DNA of 64,000 nucleotides from Sulfidibacterium sp964549335. GTDB lineage: Bacteria; Bacteroidota; Bacteroidia; Bacteroidales; F082. The stretch spans positions 1 through 64,000 of the forward strand of contig CAZJUQ010000047.1 in assembly GCA_964549335.1 (NCBI GenBank), read 5' to 3'. A program made the translations under genes and the position numbers. The notes below the pieces were generated by a model. The model searched no databases and was not told the DNA's origin. It saw only the letters and a program-made list of their open reading frames with translations. Below, piece by piece: positions 16,807 to 26,753 of the stretch; within the stretch, counting starts at the first letter, position 1, and every line of letters begins with the position of its first letter.

Positions 16807-19800
16807 TTAAAGCAGTTCTTCAATCTTTTGCAAAGCAGTCTCAATGGTTTTCACATTTTGAAAACGCAGTATCAATTTGCCGTTAATCTCTTTTAATGAA
16901 ACCGATTTGGGATTTTGTTTCAAGTACTCCAATATTTTGCCGAACTGTTCCGACTGTATAAATCCCTGATTATCACCGCCGGGGAAATAACAGGACAAGA
17001 TTTCATTTTTCAAAACAATTTTTTCCATTCCGGCTTTAGCCCCTTTACGCCGCAGTCTTACCGCATTCATTATGGAGAGAACCTCGGGGGGAATATCACC
17101 GAAACGGTCTTTCAATCTACCGGCAAATTCCGTTAAACCCTCTTCGTTTTCTATTTCATTCAACTCTTTGTAAAGGCTCAATCTTTCGGTAATACTCGAA
17201 ACATAACCGGTAGGAATACGTGCTTCGAGGTCGGTTTCCAGCTGGGTGTCAGGAACAGAATTTCCGGGGCTGTCCGAAGCGAATAGTTCCTTAAACTCGC
17301 TCTCTTTCAGCTCGTTTACAGCTTCGTTCAGAATGTTGTGGTACATATCCATACCTATTTCCGAAATAAAGCCGCTCTGCTCGGCTCCGAGAATATTTCC
17401 GGCACCGCGAATATCCAAATCGCGCATGGCTATGTTAAAACCGCTTCCCAGATCGGCAAAATCGGTTATTGCTTTCAATCTTTTCCGTGCATCTTGCGTC
17501 AACGATGTTACGGGAGGAGTAAGCAAATAACAAAAAGCTTTTTTATTGGAGCGTCCAACCCTGCCACGTAACTGGTGCAAGTCGCTAAGTCCGTAATTTT
17601 GTGCATCGTTAATAATTATGGTGTTGGCGTTTGGAATATCGAGCCCCGACTCAATAATGGTTGTGGAAAGAAGCACGTCGTAAAGTCCGTTAATAAAGTC
17701 GAGCATGATTTTTTCCAGTTTTGTTCCTTCCATTTGTCCGTGGGCAACAGCTATTCTTATTCCGGGCACAAATTTTTCAAGTAGTGCATGAACATCGGCG
17801 ATATTTTGAATACGGTTGTGCACAAAAAACACCTGTCCGCCTCTCGATATTTCATACAATATTGCTTCGCGTATGGTTTGAGGATTAAACGCCCTTACTT
17901 CGGTTTGAATAGGGTACCTGTTTGGCGGTGGTGTATTTATTATGGACAAATCGCGTGCTCCCATAAGCGAAAATTGCAATGTGCGCGGAATAGGTGTTGC
18001 CGTAAGCGTTAAGGTGTCAACCTCTGCCCGCAGTTGACGCAGTTTTTCTTTTGCCGAAACGCCGAACTTCTGTTCCTCGTCAATAATGTAAAGCCCCAAA
18101 TCTTTAAACTTGACATCTTTACTCAACAGCCGGTGTGTTCCTATCAGAATATCAATTTTTCCGGCGGCGGTTTTTTCCAATGTCTCTTTTTGCCGTTTTG
18201 AACTTTTAAAACGGTTTATATAATCTATTGTTACGGGAAAGTCTTTAAGTCTTTCGGAAAAGGTTTTGAAATGCTGCAATGCCAAAATGGTGGTAGGCAC
18301 CAAAACGGCAACCTGTTTACTGTCGGCAACTGCCTTGAAAGCCGCTCTAATTGCAATTTCGGTTTTTCCGAAACCCACGTCGCCGCATACAAGCCTGTCC
18401 ATAGGATAGGGATTTTCCATATCGCGTTTTACATCCTGCGTGGCTTTAATCTGGTCGGGAGTGTCTTCGTAAATAAAGGATGCTTCCAATTCGGTTTGCA
18501 TATAGGTATCGGGCGAAAAGGCAAATCCTTTTGCAGCTTTACGTTTTGCATAAAGTTTTATCAAATCGCGGGCTATATCCTTAACTCTCGACTTTGTACG
18601 GTTTTTTAACCGTTGCCATGCTCCCGACCCCAACTTATTAAGTTTGGGTTCGGCACCATCTTTACCGATAAATTTTGAAATTCTGTGCAATGAGTGAATA
18701 CTCACATAAAGTATATCGCCGTTTTTGTAAATAATGCGCAGCACTTCCTGTTTTTTCCCGTTGTTATCCAACACCTGCAATCCGTCAAAACGTCCTACCC
18801 CGTGGTCAACATGTGTTATGTAATCGCCGGGTTGCAAATCGTACATCTGTTTTATTGTCAACGACTCTTTTCGTCCGAAACCTTCGCGAAGTTTAAATTT
18901 GTAATATCTCTCGAAGAGCTGGTGGTCGGTATAACAGACTATTTTTACATTATCATCGATAAACCCTTTGCTCAAATTTATATTTACCGGAATAAATCCG
19001 GGGTCTGTTTCCCTTTTCAGGTTATGTTTCAAATCATCGAAAATAACATTAAGACGCTCTATCTGTTTAGGATTGTAAGAGAATATATAGTTGACAAACC
19101 CTTTTTTGATGTTATCCGAAAGGTGCTCTATCAACAGGTCGAAATTTTTGTTGAACGAGGGTTGCGGAGTTTGATTGAATTTAATAAGGCGGGAATTTTC
19201 GAAAAATGGTGTTTGACCGGTTTCAACGATTTTAAACTTTTTTATTTTATCTGTAAAGCTGCTGCCATCAACAAATAAATCGGCCGGATTTAAACGGGTT
19301 TCGCCGGATAGAGTATTAAAAATGGAAACTGCATTTTCAAATTCCTTTTCTATTTTCAAATGTATTAAAGGGATTTCGTTTGGCCATATAAGTGTCGAAA
19401 CGGGAATATAATCGAGAAAATCCATTCTTTTTTCGTCGATGTTACGGTCCTGGATGTTTGGCAAAACGGTGATTGAATTATGATTTGCCGTTGAAAGTTG
19501 CGAAACGGTATCAAAACTTCTAAGCGACTCGACAGAGTCACCGGAAAATTCGATACGGTAGGGATGTTCGTTTGAAAAAGAGAAAACATCAATAATTCCT
19601 CCGCGTATTGCAAATTGTCCGGGCTCGGCGACAAAATCGACCTGTTCGAAACCGTATTCCACGAGATAATCGATAAGAAAATCCTGGGAAATTTCATCCC
19701 CTTTTTTTATTTTAACGGTATTTTTATTTATGTATTTTTTTGTAATTACTTTTTCGGAGAGTGCTTCGGGATATGTAACCACAATGGTTTTGCGGTCGGC

Positions 19801-20163
19801 ATTTACAAACCTTTTTAATACTTCGGTTCTCGATAGTTGATACGATTTGTCGGAAGTTTCGGGTTCGTAAGGACGTTTGTATGTGGTAGGATAAAAAAGG
19901 ACCTTTTTTTTATCGTAATCGACACCGGCATCGGATAGCAGATTTTCCAAATCGTTGTAAAAATAGACGGCCTCTTCCTTGTCGGGGATAATTACAAGAT
20001 GTTGTTGTTTCCCGGCTTTATCAAACAAGGCTGCCAAATAGAGAGCCTGCGCCGAACCGGTCATCCCTTTCAGGTATATTCTTTTGTGTTCCGAGATATC
20101 TTTTTGAAAATTTCTGACAAAGTCACTTTTTTCAAATTGCTTTAAAAACGATGCTGCATCCAC
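16807..20163 (-). CDS. mfd: Transcription-repair coupling factor Mfd
   Basis: 1118 residues. Removes RNA polymerase stalled at DNA damage and recruits UvrA. In order: an N-terminal UvrB-like module, an RNA-polymerase-interacting CarD-like domain (PGDYITHVDHGVGRF near 450), a helicase module with Walker A GDVGFGKTE (near 595), DEEQ, TATPIPRTL and the RecG-like LRGRVGRS, then a C-terminal TRCF domain. The start is GTG at 20163, in accord with a promoter just upstream. Length matches the family. Confidence 0.95.
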   Translation of the reverse strand: MDAASFLKQFEKSDFVRNFQKDISEHKRIYLKGMTGSAQALYLAALFDKAGKQQHLVIIPDKEEAVYFYNDLENLLSDAGVDYDKKKVLFYPTTYKRPYEPETSDKSYQLSRTEVLKRFVNADRKTIVVTYPEALSEKVITKKYINKNTVKIKKGDEISQDFLIDYLVEYGFEQVDFVAEPGQFAIRGGIIDVFSFSNEHPYRIEFSGDSVESLRSFDTVSQLSTANHNSITVLPNIQDRNIDEKRMDFLDYIPVSTLIWPNEIPLIHLKIEKEFENAVSIFNTLSGETRLNPADLFVDGSSFTDKIKKFKIVETGQTPFFENSRLIKFNQTPQPSFNKNFDLLIEHLSDNIKKGFVNYIFSYNPKQIERLNVIFDDLKHNLKRETDPGFIPVNINLSKGFIDDNVKIVCYTDHQLFERYYKFKLREGFGRKESLTIKQMYDLQPGDYITHVDHGVGRFDGLQVLDNNGKKQEVLRIIYKNGDILYVSIHSLHRISKFIGKDGAEPKLNKLGSGAWQRLKNRTKSRVKDIARDLIKLYAKRKAAKGFAFSPDTYMQTELEASFIYEDTPDQIKATQDVKRDMENPYPMDRLVCGDVGFGKTEIAIRAAFKAVADSKQVAVLVPTTILALQHFKTFSERLKDFPVTIDYINRFKSSKRQKETLEKTAAGKIDILIGTHRLLSKDVKFKDLGLYIIDEEQKFGVSAKEKLRQLRAEVDTLTLTATPIPRTLQFSLMGARDLSIINTPPPNRYPIQTEVRAFNPQTIREAILYEISRGGQVFFVHNRIQNIADVHALLEKFVPGIRIAVAHGQMEGTKLEKIMLDFINGLYDVLLSTTIIESGLDIPNANTIIINDAQNYGLSDLHQLRGRVGRSNKKAFCYLLTPPVTSLTQDARKRLKAITDFADLGSGFNIAMRDLDIRGAGNILGAEQSGFISEIGMDMYHNILNEAVNELKESEFKELFASDSPGNSVPDTQLETDLEARIPTGYVSSITERLSLYKELNEIENEEGLTEFAGRLKDRFGDIPPEVLSIMNAVRLRRKGAKAGMEKIVLKNEILSCYFPGGDNQGFIQSEQFGKILEYLKQNPKSVSLKEINGKLILRFQNVKTIETALQKIEELL

Positions 20164-20182
20164 TTGTTACGGAAATTTGCGG

Positions 20183-20214
20183 CAAAAGTAGTATAATAGC
20201 AAATTTATTACAAA
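20183..20214 (-). promoter_or_regulatory. Bacteroidota promoter for mfd
   Basis: On the minus strand: -33 TTTG (20211-20214) and -7 TACTTTTG (20183-20190) with a 20-nt spacer, ending 19 nt upstream of the GTG start. Confidence 0.7.
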
Positions 20215-20368
20215 AATTCTTGTCAGGAAAAACGGAGAAGCGGATTTGCTTTTGGTATAAATTACAAATAGTACTTGCCTGAAAATAATATTGTGAATTG
20301 TACAAAAAAAGTGTTGTCCGTTTTTTGCGATAGTTGTAAAAATCGGCAAACATTACCGTATGTTGGCG

Positions 20369-22156
20369 TCAGTGTATATCCAGTTCCGGTTTCCCGTTTT
20401 TACCGGGATTGTATTTTTTTATATAAATACGTTTTCCCGTCATAATATTTGTGCCGGTGTCATAGTCGTATCCCAAAATATACTTTGCCAATGCTTCCAA
20501 AACCATGGCATTGGTATAGGCTTCGCTGCGCCAAACTGCCAAATCTTTATAACTTGACGAGAAAAAGATACCCTGGCTCCAACGGTATGAATATTCGGGA
20601 ACAGAAGTAAATTCCGAAAAAGCATCCTTGTTTTTTATATGTGCTTTTTTTCTGTTTTTTATTAAATATTGAACGGCATTATCCACAGTTTGGCTGTATT
20701 CATTTTCCAGCCCCTCCTCTTTGGCAATGTCAATGCCTATATTAAGCAAAGTGCTTAACCCGAGAGCCGTTGAAAGATAATCGTTGTTATCTATTCCTCC
20801 GGGGAAAGCCCCTCTGTTTTTTCTTTTGTTTTTGTAATAGTTGTGTTGTAGTTTCAAAACATCTTTCAGCAATTTTTTCATGCCGTCGCGCAAAACACCG
20901 TTATTGCCGTCGCGGTAAGCTCTCGACACGGAATAAGGAAAAATAAGCGTGTTGGGGTAATAGAGGGCGCAATCGGGCCAGCTGTGTTTTTCTATTGATA
21001 TTAACAACAGCCTTGCGGCATCGTGGTAACCGGGGTAATCTTTCCGGTTCATAAGCCCCAGAGCGAGCAATATATTTGCATTAACCACAGCATCCACGTT
21101 GTTGTAACCCAAAGGTATTTCTCCTTTTTCGGGTTGCGAAAAGAGGGGAAGTGTATCATGCTTCAACCAGGTAAAAAAAGCACCGCTGTTTTTCTCTTTC
21201 CAATAGTTGCGAGGGTCGTCCTTTTTGCCTTGACGGTTTATGTCCCTGTAATATTGAAACTGTTCAAGTGCGGTTGTATCGACAAAAAAGTTATCGGGAT
21301 TACGGAAAAAATCATCTTGCGGATAACAACCCCGAAGTTGGGTTTTTATTTTTTGAACGGCTATTTCTCCTCCCGTATCGTCGGCATCGTCGGGGATATT
21401 AAAAAACATATCGATACCATAGGGATTTTTTACCGTATCCAGAATTTCATATATCCATTCCGGTCCGGGAAAGTCTAAACCTCTTGTGATACGCTTCCAG
21501 ATAAATTTGTGATGCGGATTTGCATATGAATAAGCCAACGGGACGGATCTGTCTATCGAAATATTTGCGGGTGCCACAAAAAGCGGGTTTCTGTCCAAAC
21601 GGGGCCAAAAGTTGTATGCTTTGCCCCGTTTGAAATTTTTGTATATAAACCAGTTTTTTTTCAACATTTCAGTCAACGGTTTCTGCGGCGAGTTTTCACG
21701 GAAAAGAAAAAAAGGGTAGGTAATAAATATTGAGGTAAACAGGTTGGAATCGTAAACGGCAAAAACCGACTTTCCCTTAAAACCCAGTCGCCGGTACAAA
21801 AAATGAACTCCCGTACTCCATTCCCCTTCAAAGTTTTTAATGGAGATGTCCGGTCGAACCTTAATGTACAAGGGAGGTAAAAAGGCAAAGTTAAATTCAT
21901 CGCGGTCTAAAGCTCCGTCACCTTTACGGGTTGCATCATAAAAACAATTTCTTTTTCCTTTCCGGTCGATAATTTGCCTGTCGTACAAATAAAATATTAT
22001 TCCTTGAACTGTTTCCAACAACTCTTTGCTCCGGCGTTTTTCAATCTTTTTGCCGCTTCCGCTAAAATTGATGTTTCCTGCGGAAATATGCCGCAAGGGA
22101 AAGCCGTTTAATATAGCCAATACTATAACGGCTTTTATATACACAGGCTTCAACAT
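20369..22156 (-). CDS. Unrecognised secreted protein with alpha/alpha-toroid-like repeats
   Basis: 595 residues with an N-terminal hydrophobic stretch (about 8-27) that looks like a signal peptide. I do not recognise the family. The C-terminal half has recurring helical segments built on small residues: NNVDAVVNANILLALGL (near 355), GIDNNDYLSTALGLSTLLNIG (near 455) and WRSEAYTNAMVLEALAKYILGY (near 550). These resemble the alpha/alpha barrels of terpene cyclases and prenyltransferases. The N-terminal half is aromatic-rich with an FNIPDDADDTGG acidic patch near 260. It is separated from the helicase gene upstream by 127 nt. Function unknown; an enzyme acting on a polymer or lipid is conceivable. 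Confidence 0.7.
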   Translation of the reverse strand: MLKPVYIKAVIVLAILNGFPLRHISAGNINFSGSGKKIEKRRSKELLETVQGIIFYLYDRQIIDRKGKRNCFYDATRKGDGALDRDEFNFAFLPPLYIKVRPDISIKNFEGEWSTGVHFLYRRLGFKGKSVFAVYDSNLFTSIFITYPFFLFRENSPQKPLTEMLKKNWFIYKNFKRGKAYNFWPRLDRNPLFVAPANISIDRSVPLAYSYANPHHKFIWKRITRGLDFPGPEWIYEILDTVKNPYGIDMFFNIPDDADDTGGEIAVQKIKTQLRGCYPQDDFFRNPDNFFVDTTALEQFQYYRDINRQGKKDDPRNYWKEKNSGAFFTWLKHDTLPLFSQPEKGEIPLGYNNVDAVVNANILLALGLMNRKDYPGYHDAARLLLISIEKHSWPDCALYYPNTLIFPYSVSRAYRDGNNGVLRDGMKKLLKDVLKLQHNYYKNKRKNRGAFPGGIDNNDYLSTALGLSTLLNIGIDIAKEEGLENEYSQTVDNAVQYLIKNRKKAHIKNKDAFSEFTSVPEYSYRWSQGIFFSSSYKDLAVWRSEAYTNAMVLEALAKYILGYDYDTGTNIMTGKRIYIKKYNPGKNGKPELDIH

Positions 22157-22283
22157 AGAGATTGTTTTAAAAACTTAAAACAATTTACAAATACCCGTGC
22201 AAAAATATGCAAATAAAATTATATGGAGAGATAGCGTTTTCGTTTGTCTCGCCACAGGGCAAACACAGAAAAGAAGAAATATT

Positions 22284-24770
22284 TTAACCGTTTAAAATCC
22301 CTTTGTGTTTCAGATGTGCCTTTACAAAACGCAATTCGCCGTATGTATATTCGTCGCCGAGACTTTCGCGTGCCATGGTTAGAGATGCCTCTTTGTTGTT
22401 TTCAAAAAAGGCTGTTGATTTTTTCAACTTTTCGGGCTCTACCAATTCACCGGCTTTTATAACGCCTTGTTCCACAAAATGAACAAGATGTCTTTCTATT
22501 GTTGATTTCGTAAGTTCCCGTTCCTCAGCTATTTCGTCAATATTTTTTCCTGCTTGCCACAGTTCGAAAGTCACTTGTTTGGTATCGGGTTTTTTCTTCT
22601 TTACGCTATGTTTTTCCAAAGAGGGTTCCGGTTTTTTTTCGTTGCAATATGTTTTTATTATTTCCAAAACTTCGTCGCCTATATCGTTTACCCGTTTCTT
22701 ACCGAAGCCTTTTATTTTCAACAGGGCATCCTTTGTGCCGGGCAGTTGAGTACACAATTGACGTATGGATTTCAACTGAATTATTCTGTAAACCTGCTTG
22801 TTTAGTTCTGCCGCTTTGCTGTCTCTCCAGTTTTTCAATCTTTCGTACAACTCTATGTTAGGCAAATCCTCAAGCAATTCCGGGCCGGTTTTCTTTTTCA
22901 ACGTTTTGCTTTTCGAAACTTTTATGTTTGCCTCTTCTAACGAGGCTTTCGCCTTGACTTTCAAAAAGCCGTTTGTTTCAAACCCGTTTTTGCAAGCATC
23001 TATGCATTTTATTTTAAACAGTGCCTCTTTAAATAATTTTTCTTCCGTGTTGGATATGGATTTTTTTATGGCTTTATTATCGGTCTCCCACGAGGTGGAA
23101 TTAATTTTCTCCACAATCTCTTTTTCCAATTTTCCGGAAAAATAATCTGCGGCTTTTTTTATTCTTTCCTGAAGTTCCCGATTGTTTTCCACATCCGGAT
23201 TTTTTCCGGCAAGAGTTTTTATCTGTTTCAAAAATTTTAGTGCGACGCCGGTAATATCCTCTTTAACGTTTCGGCTCATAAGGTTTACAACATCAAGGTA
23301 GTTTCCGTGGATGCTGTTTTTATTTTCGTTTAGAAGATTTTTTAAACGGTAAACATTTTTCAAAAGATAGCCGAAATCGAAAAGCTCCGACAGCAGTTGT
23401 TGTTGATAGCGGTATTTATCTATAAGCAGTTCCTCTCTTGTAGGCTGGTTTGCTTCAAACGATTTGGTAAAAACCTCAATGGTTTTGTCATGTTTGAGTC
23501 CGAAAGGTGAAACCGGGCTGCTCAAAACCAGTCCGTCCAGGGTTTTACAACGGCTCAAAGCCACATAAACCTGTCCGTGGGCAAAGGCATCCTGAGCATC
23601 AATAACGGCTTTGTCGAAAGTAAGACCTTGGCTTTTGTGAATGGTTATTGCCCATGCGGTTTTCAAGGGAAGTTGTGTAAAAGTACCTTCAACGGTCTCT
23701 TCTATCTCTTTTGTTTTTTCGTTGAGCGAATATTTAATTCTTTGCCACTCGAGCGGAGTAACCACAACGGTATCTTCATCGCCGTCGCATTTCACTTCGA
23801 CATAGTCGGGGGAGATATCAACTATTTTACCTATTTTACCGTTATAAAAACGTTTTTCGGGGTTTGGGTCGTTTTTAACAAACATCACTTGTGCGCCCAC
23901 TTTCAGTTTTAATTTTTCGTCGGTAGGGAAATTATATTCGTGAAAAATACCGTTAATCTCCGCATAAAAAACGGATGTTTTTCCCCGCAAGCGGTCGAGC
24001 CGTTTGCTGTTTATCTCTTTTGCCTTGTAATTGTGTGTGGTAAGAATAATGTATCCCTCTTTGTCGTTGTTTTCAAAGCCTGGAATATATCTCTTGTTAA
24101 GGGCATCTATTGCCTCTTTGTCAACAACATTGTTTCTGAATTTGTTTAACAAGCCGATAAACTTTTCATCTTTTTGCCGGTAAACGTTTTGCAGCTCAAT
24201 AGTAACAAAATCGGTCTGTTTTAGCGCATTACTTCCGAAGAAAAAGGGTGTGTCGTAACTGTTCCGCAACAGTTCCCACTCATCCTCTTTAACAACTGGA
24301 GTTAACTGTTGCAAATCGCCAATCATAAGCAGTTGTACGCCTCCAAAGGGGTTGTTGTTATTTCTAAACCTTTTCAAAACGGCATCTATTGCGTCGAGCA
24401 CATCGGCACGTACCATACTTATTTCGTCGATAATAAGCAAATCAAGGCTCTTTATTATATTCCGTTTTTCGCGGCCAAAGCGGTTAATGTGGTCGTTTTT
24501 ATTACGAAAGCGGTAGTCGGGATTGTTAAATTGGGGGAGTTGCGGACCGAACGAGAGTTGAAAAAAGGAGTGAATGGTAACACCGGCGGCATTAATTGCA
24601 GCTACTCCGGTAGGGGCAACAACAACAAGGCGTTTGTCGAGATTTTTCCGTAAAAAGTGTAAAAACGTGGTTTTTCCCGTACCGGCTTTTCCAGTCAGAA
24701 AGATATTTTGTCCGGTAAACCTTACATAATCGTAAGCAAGTTGTAATTTTTCGTTACCGTAAAAATCCAT
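22284..24770 (-). CDS. Pif1/RecD-like helicase with HRDC and helix-turn-helix C-terminus
   Basis: 828 residues. An SF1 helicase core with Walker A LTGKAGTGKTT (25-35), DEISM (Walker B, near 112) and the UvrD-like AITIHKSQGLTFDKAVID motif near 375, as in Pif1-type enzymes. An HRDC domain follows near 645-715 (a helix-rich segment with LLKIKGFGKKRVNDIGDEVLEII) and then a winged-helix-like region (ELTKSTIERHLVHFVEQGVIKAGEL, near 770) similar to the RQC/YpbB C-terminus. Such proteins unwind G-quadruplexes or stalled forks. It starts 33 nt after the acyl-CoA ligase stop. Common in Bacteroidota as a general annotation. Confidence 0.88.
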   Translation of the reverse strand: MDFYGNEKLQLAYDYVRFTGQNIFLTGKAGTGKTTFLHFLRKNLDKRLVVVAPTGVAAINAAGVTIHSFFQLSFGPQLPQFNNPDYRFRNKNDHINRFGREKRNIIKSLDLLIIDEISMVRADVLDAIDAVLKRFRNNNNPFGGVQLLMIGDLQQLTPVVKEDEWELLRNSYDTPFFFGSNALKQTDFVTIELQNVYRQKDEKFIGLLNKFRNNVVDKEAIDALNKRYIPGFENNDKEGYIILTTHNYKAKEINSKRLDRLRGKTSVFYAEINGIFHEYNFPTDEKLKLKVGAQVMFVKNDPNPEKRFYNGKIGKIVDISPDYVEVKCDGDEDTVVVTPLEWQRIKYSLNEKTKEIEETVEGTFTQLPLKTAWAITIHKSQGLTFDKAVIDAQDAFAHGQVYVALSRCKTLDGLVLSSPVSPFGLKHDKTIEVFTKSFEANQPTREELLIDKYRYQQQLLSELFDFGYLLKNVYRLKNLLNENKNSIHGNYLDVVNLMSRNVKEDITGVALKFLKQIKTLAGKNPDVENNRELQERIKKAADYFSGKLEKEIVEKINSTSWETDNKAIKKSISNTEEKLFKEALFKIKCIDACKNGFETNGFLKVKAKASLEEANIKVSKSKTLKKKTGPELLEDLPNIELYERLKNWRDSKAAELNKQVYRIIQLKSIRQLCTQLPGTKDALLKIKGFGKKRVNDIGDEVLEIIKTYCNEKKPEPSLEKHSVKKKKPDTKQVTFELWQAGKNIDEIAEERELTKSTIERHLVHFVEQGVIKAGELVEPEKLKKSTAFFENNKEASLTMARESLGDEYTYGELRFVKAHLKHKGILNG

Positions 24771-24803
24771 AATTGTTGAAAAGCATAAAAATAGGAAAAT
24801 TAT

Positions 24804-26585
24804 CTATGCGGTTTGCTTCTCAACAACATTAAACATTCCGTTAATTAGGGCAGCATATTTTTCCTGAATAAATTTACGTTTCAGTTTAAGGTTTGCCGTA
24901 ATTTCACCGGTATCAATACTCCATTGATGGTCTAACAGCTCGAATTTTTTAATTTTTTCGGTATCGCCGAAGAAGGAGTTGTAATGATTTATCTCTTTTT
25001 TGAAACGTTTAATTATTTCGGGATGACGTATGATTTCTTCGTTTGAGGAACAGTTTATCTCTTTTATTCTGCAATAAATTTTCAGATATTCAAAATCGGG
25101 AACGATTAAAGCGGCTGCAAATTTTTGGTTTTCGCCTACAACCATAATCTCTTCAATAAATGGAGACTCTTTAAACCGGTTTTCGATAAGAGCGGGTGAG
25201 ATATATTTACCCATGGAAGTTTTAAAAATCTCTTTGACTCTGCCCGTAATTTTAAGCATTCCGTCCCGGTCTATTATCCCCACGTCGCCCGTATGCAGCC
25301 AACCGTCAACCACGGTTTCGGCGGTTAGTTGTGGTGCTTTGAAATAGCCTTTCATGATACTTGGTCCTTTAACAAGTATTTCACCGTCGGTTGAAATTTT
25401 AACTTTAAGATTTTTCAGCGGCGGACCTACGGTACCCACTTTACGTTTCCCTTTTTCGAAGGTGTTTACGGCAATGACGGGTGATGCTTCGGTCATTCCG
25501 TAACCTTCGATAAGCGGTATTCCCGCGGCATTGAATATTCGCGCCAGTCGCGGTTGCAAAGCTGCACCCCCCGAAACCACCGCACGCATATTACCTCCAA
25601 GGGCTTGACGCCATTTGGAAAAAATAATGCCGTCAACAAGTTTCAGTTGTAATTTCAACCAAAAGCTGTTGTTGTCGTACTCGTATTTGCTTCCCAAGTT
25701 AACAGCATAAAAAAACAGACGCTTGGCAATACCGTCCAAAGAGCGTCCCTTTGCCATAATTTTATCGTAAACTTTTTCGAGAAGACGCGGTACCGTGGTA
25801 AGTACATGGGGTTTTATCTCTTTGATATTGTCGGCAATAGTGCCCATATTTTCGGCATAATAGACGGACAAGCCGAGATAGAGCAAAATATAAATATTGG
25901 TCCTTTCGTAAACGTGACACAAAGGCAAATAACTAACAACTCGGCATGTTTCGTCAACGGGGAAAATATGATACAAATTCATCATATTGCTGATAATGTT
26001 GTTGTGCGACAGCATTACCCCTTTGGGATAGCCTGTTGTCCCTGAAGTGTATATTATTGTAGCCACATCATCGGGGTTAACATCATCTTTGCGCTTTTCC
26101 AACAAATCTTTATCCACATTTGCCTTGCCCAAATCGATAAGCTCTTGCAAATGCGGTATTTCGTCGATATGCTTAAAGGTGTAAAGACCTTTAACGTTTT
26201 TGATGTCGGGGACTATATGTTTAATTTTACGGTAAAGCTCTTTTCCCGAAACGAAAATATATTTCACTTCGGAGTGTTCGAGAATATAACGGTAATCGGC
26301 TTCGGAAATGGTGGGATAAACGGGAACATGGACGGCTCCTATCTGTAATATGGCCATATCTATCATATTCCATTCGGGACGATTGGGAGATATGGTGGCA
26401 ATTTTATCACCCTTTTTAATTCCCAGGCTCAAAAGTCCGTAACTGATATTATCTACAATTTCTCTTATCTGTTTTATACTGTATTTTACCCATTTTTTAT
26501 TCTCTTTTCCTGCCAGCACATCGGGTTTTGGTTTGAATGTTTTTTCGTAATAAGGCAGAATATCAAAAAGTCGAGTTACTTCCAT
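24804..26585 (-). CDS. Long-chain-fatty-acid-CoA ligase
   Basis: 593-residue adenylate-forming enzyme. Motifs in order: TIIYTSGTTGYPKGVMLSHNN (near 170-190), PLCHVYERT (near 218), IEGYGMTEASPV (near 355) and WLHTGDVGIIDRDGMLKITGRVKEIF (near 430). It joins fatty acids to coenzyme A at the cytoplasmic membrane for lipid synthesis or breakdown. The FadD15-like layout is usual for Bacteroidota. A good promoter lies just upstream, and the helicase gene follows in the same direction. Confidence 0.92.
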   Translation of the reverse strand: MEVTRLFDILPYYEKTFKPKPDVLAGKENKKWVKYSIKQIREIVDNISYGLLSLGIKKGDKIATISPNRPEWNMIDMAILQIGAVHVPVYPTISEADYRYILEHSEVKYIFVSGKELYRKIKHIVPDIKNVKGLYTFKHIDEIPHLQELIDLGKANVDKDLLEKRKDDVNPDDVATIIYTSGTTGYPKGVMLSHNNIISNMMNLYHIFPVDETCRVVSYLPLCHVYERTNIYILLYLGLSVYYAENMGTIADNIKEIKPHVLTTVPRLLEKVYDKIMAKGRSLDGIAKRLFFYAVNLGSKYEYDNNSFWLKLQLKLVDGIIFSKWRQALGGNMRAVVSGGAALQPRLARIFNAAGIPLIEGYGMTEASPVIAVNTFEKGKRKVGTVGPPLKNLKVKISTDGEILVKGPSIMKGYFKAPQLTAETVVDGWLHTGDVGIIDRDGMLKITGRVKEIFKTSMGKYISPALIENRFKESPFIEEIMVVGENQKFAAALIVPDFEYLKIYCRIKEINCSSNEEIIRHPEIIKRFKKEINHYNSFFGDTEKIKKFELLDHQWSIDTGEITANLKLKRKFIQEKYAALINGMFNVVEKQTA

Positions 26586-26620
26586 GCGATTTCGTATTTA
26601 ATTAAAAAACCGGAAACGGG

Positions 26621-26650
26621 CAAAAATATTAAAAAATATCATTCGGCAAA
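26621..26650 (-). promoter_or_regulatory. Bacteroidota promoter for the acyl-CoA ligase gene
   Basis: Minus-strand TTTG (26647-26650) and TATTTTTG (26621-26628), spaced 18 nt, giving a leader of about 30 nt. Confidence 0.55.
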
Positions 26651-26753
26651 CGCCTGATATTCCGCATGATACAAATCGGGCTCTTTTTTAAGTCCGAAAA
26701 TCATTATCATATTTCAAAATGAATTATTTTGCAAAAGCAAATAATAAAGTTCC

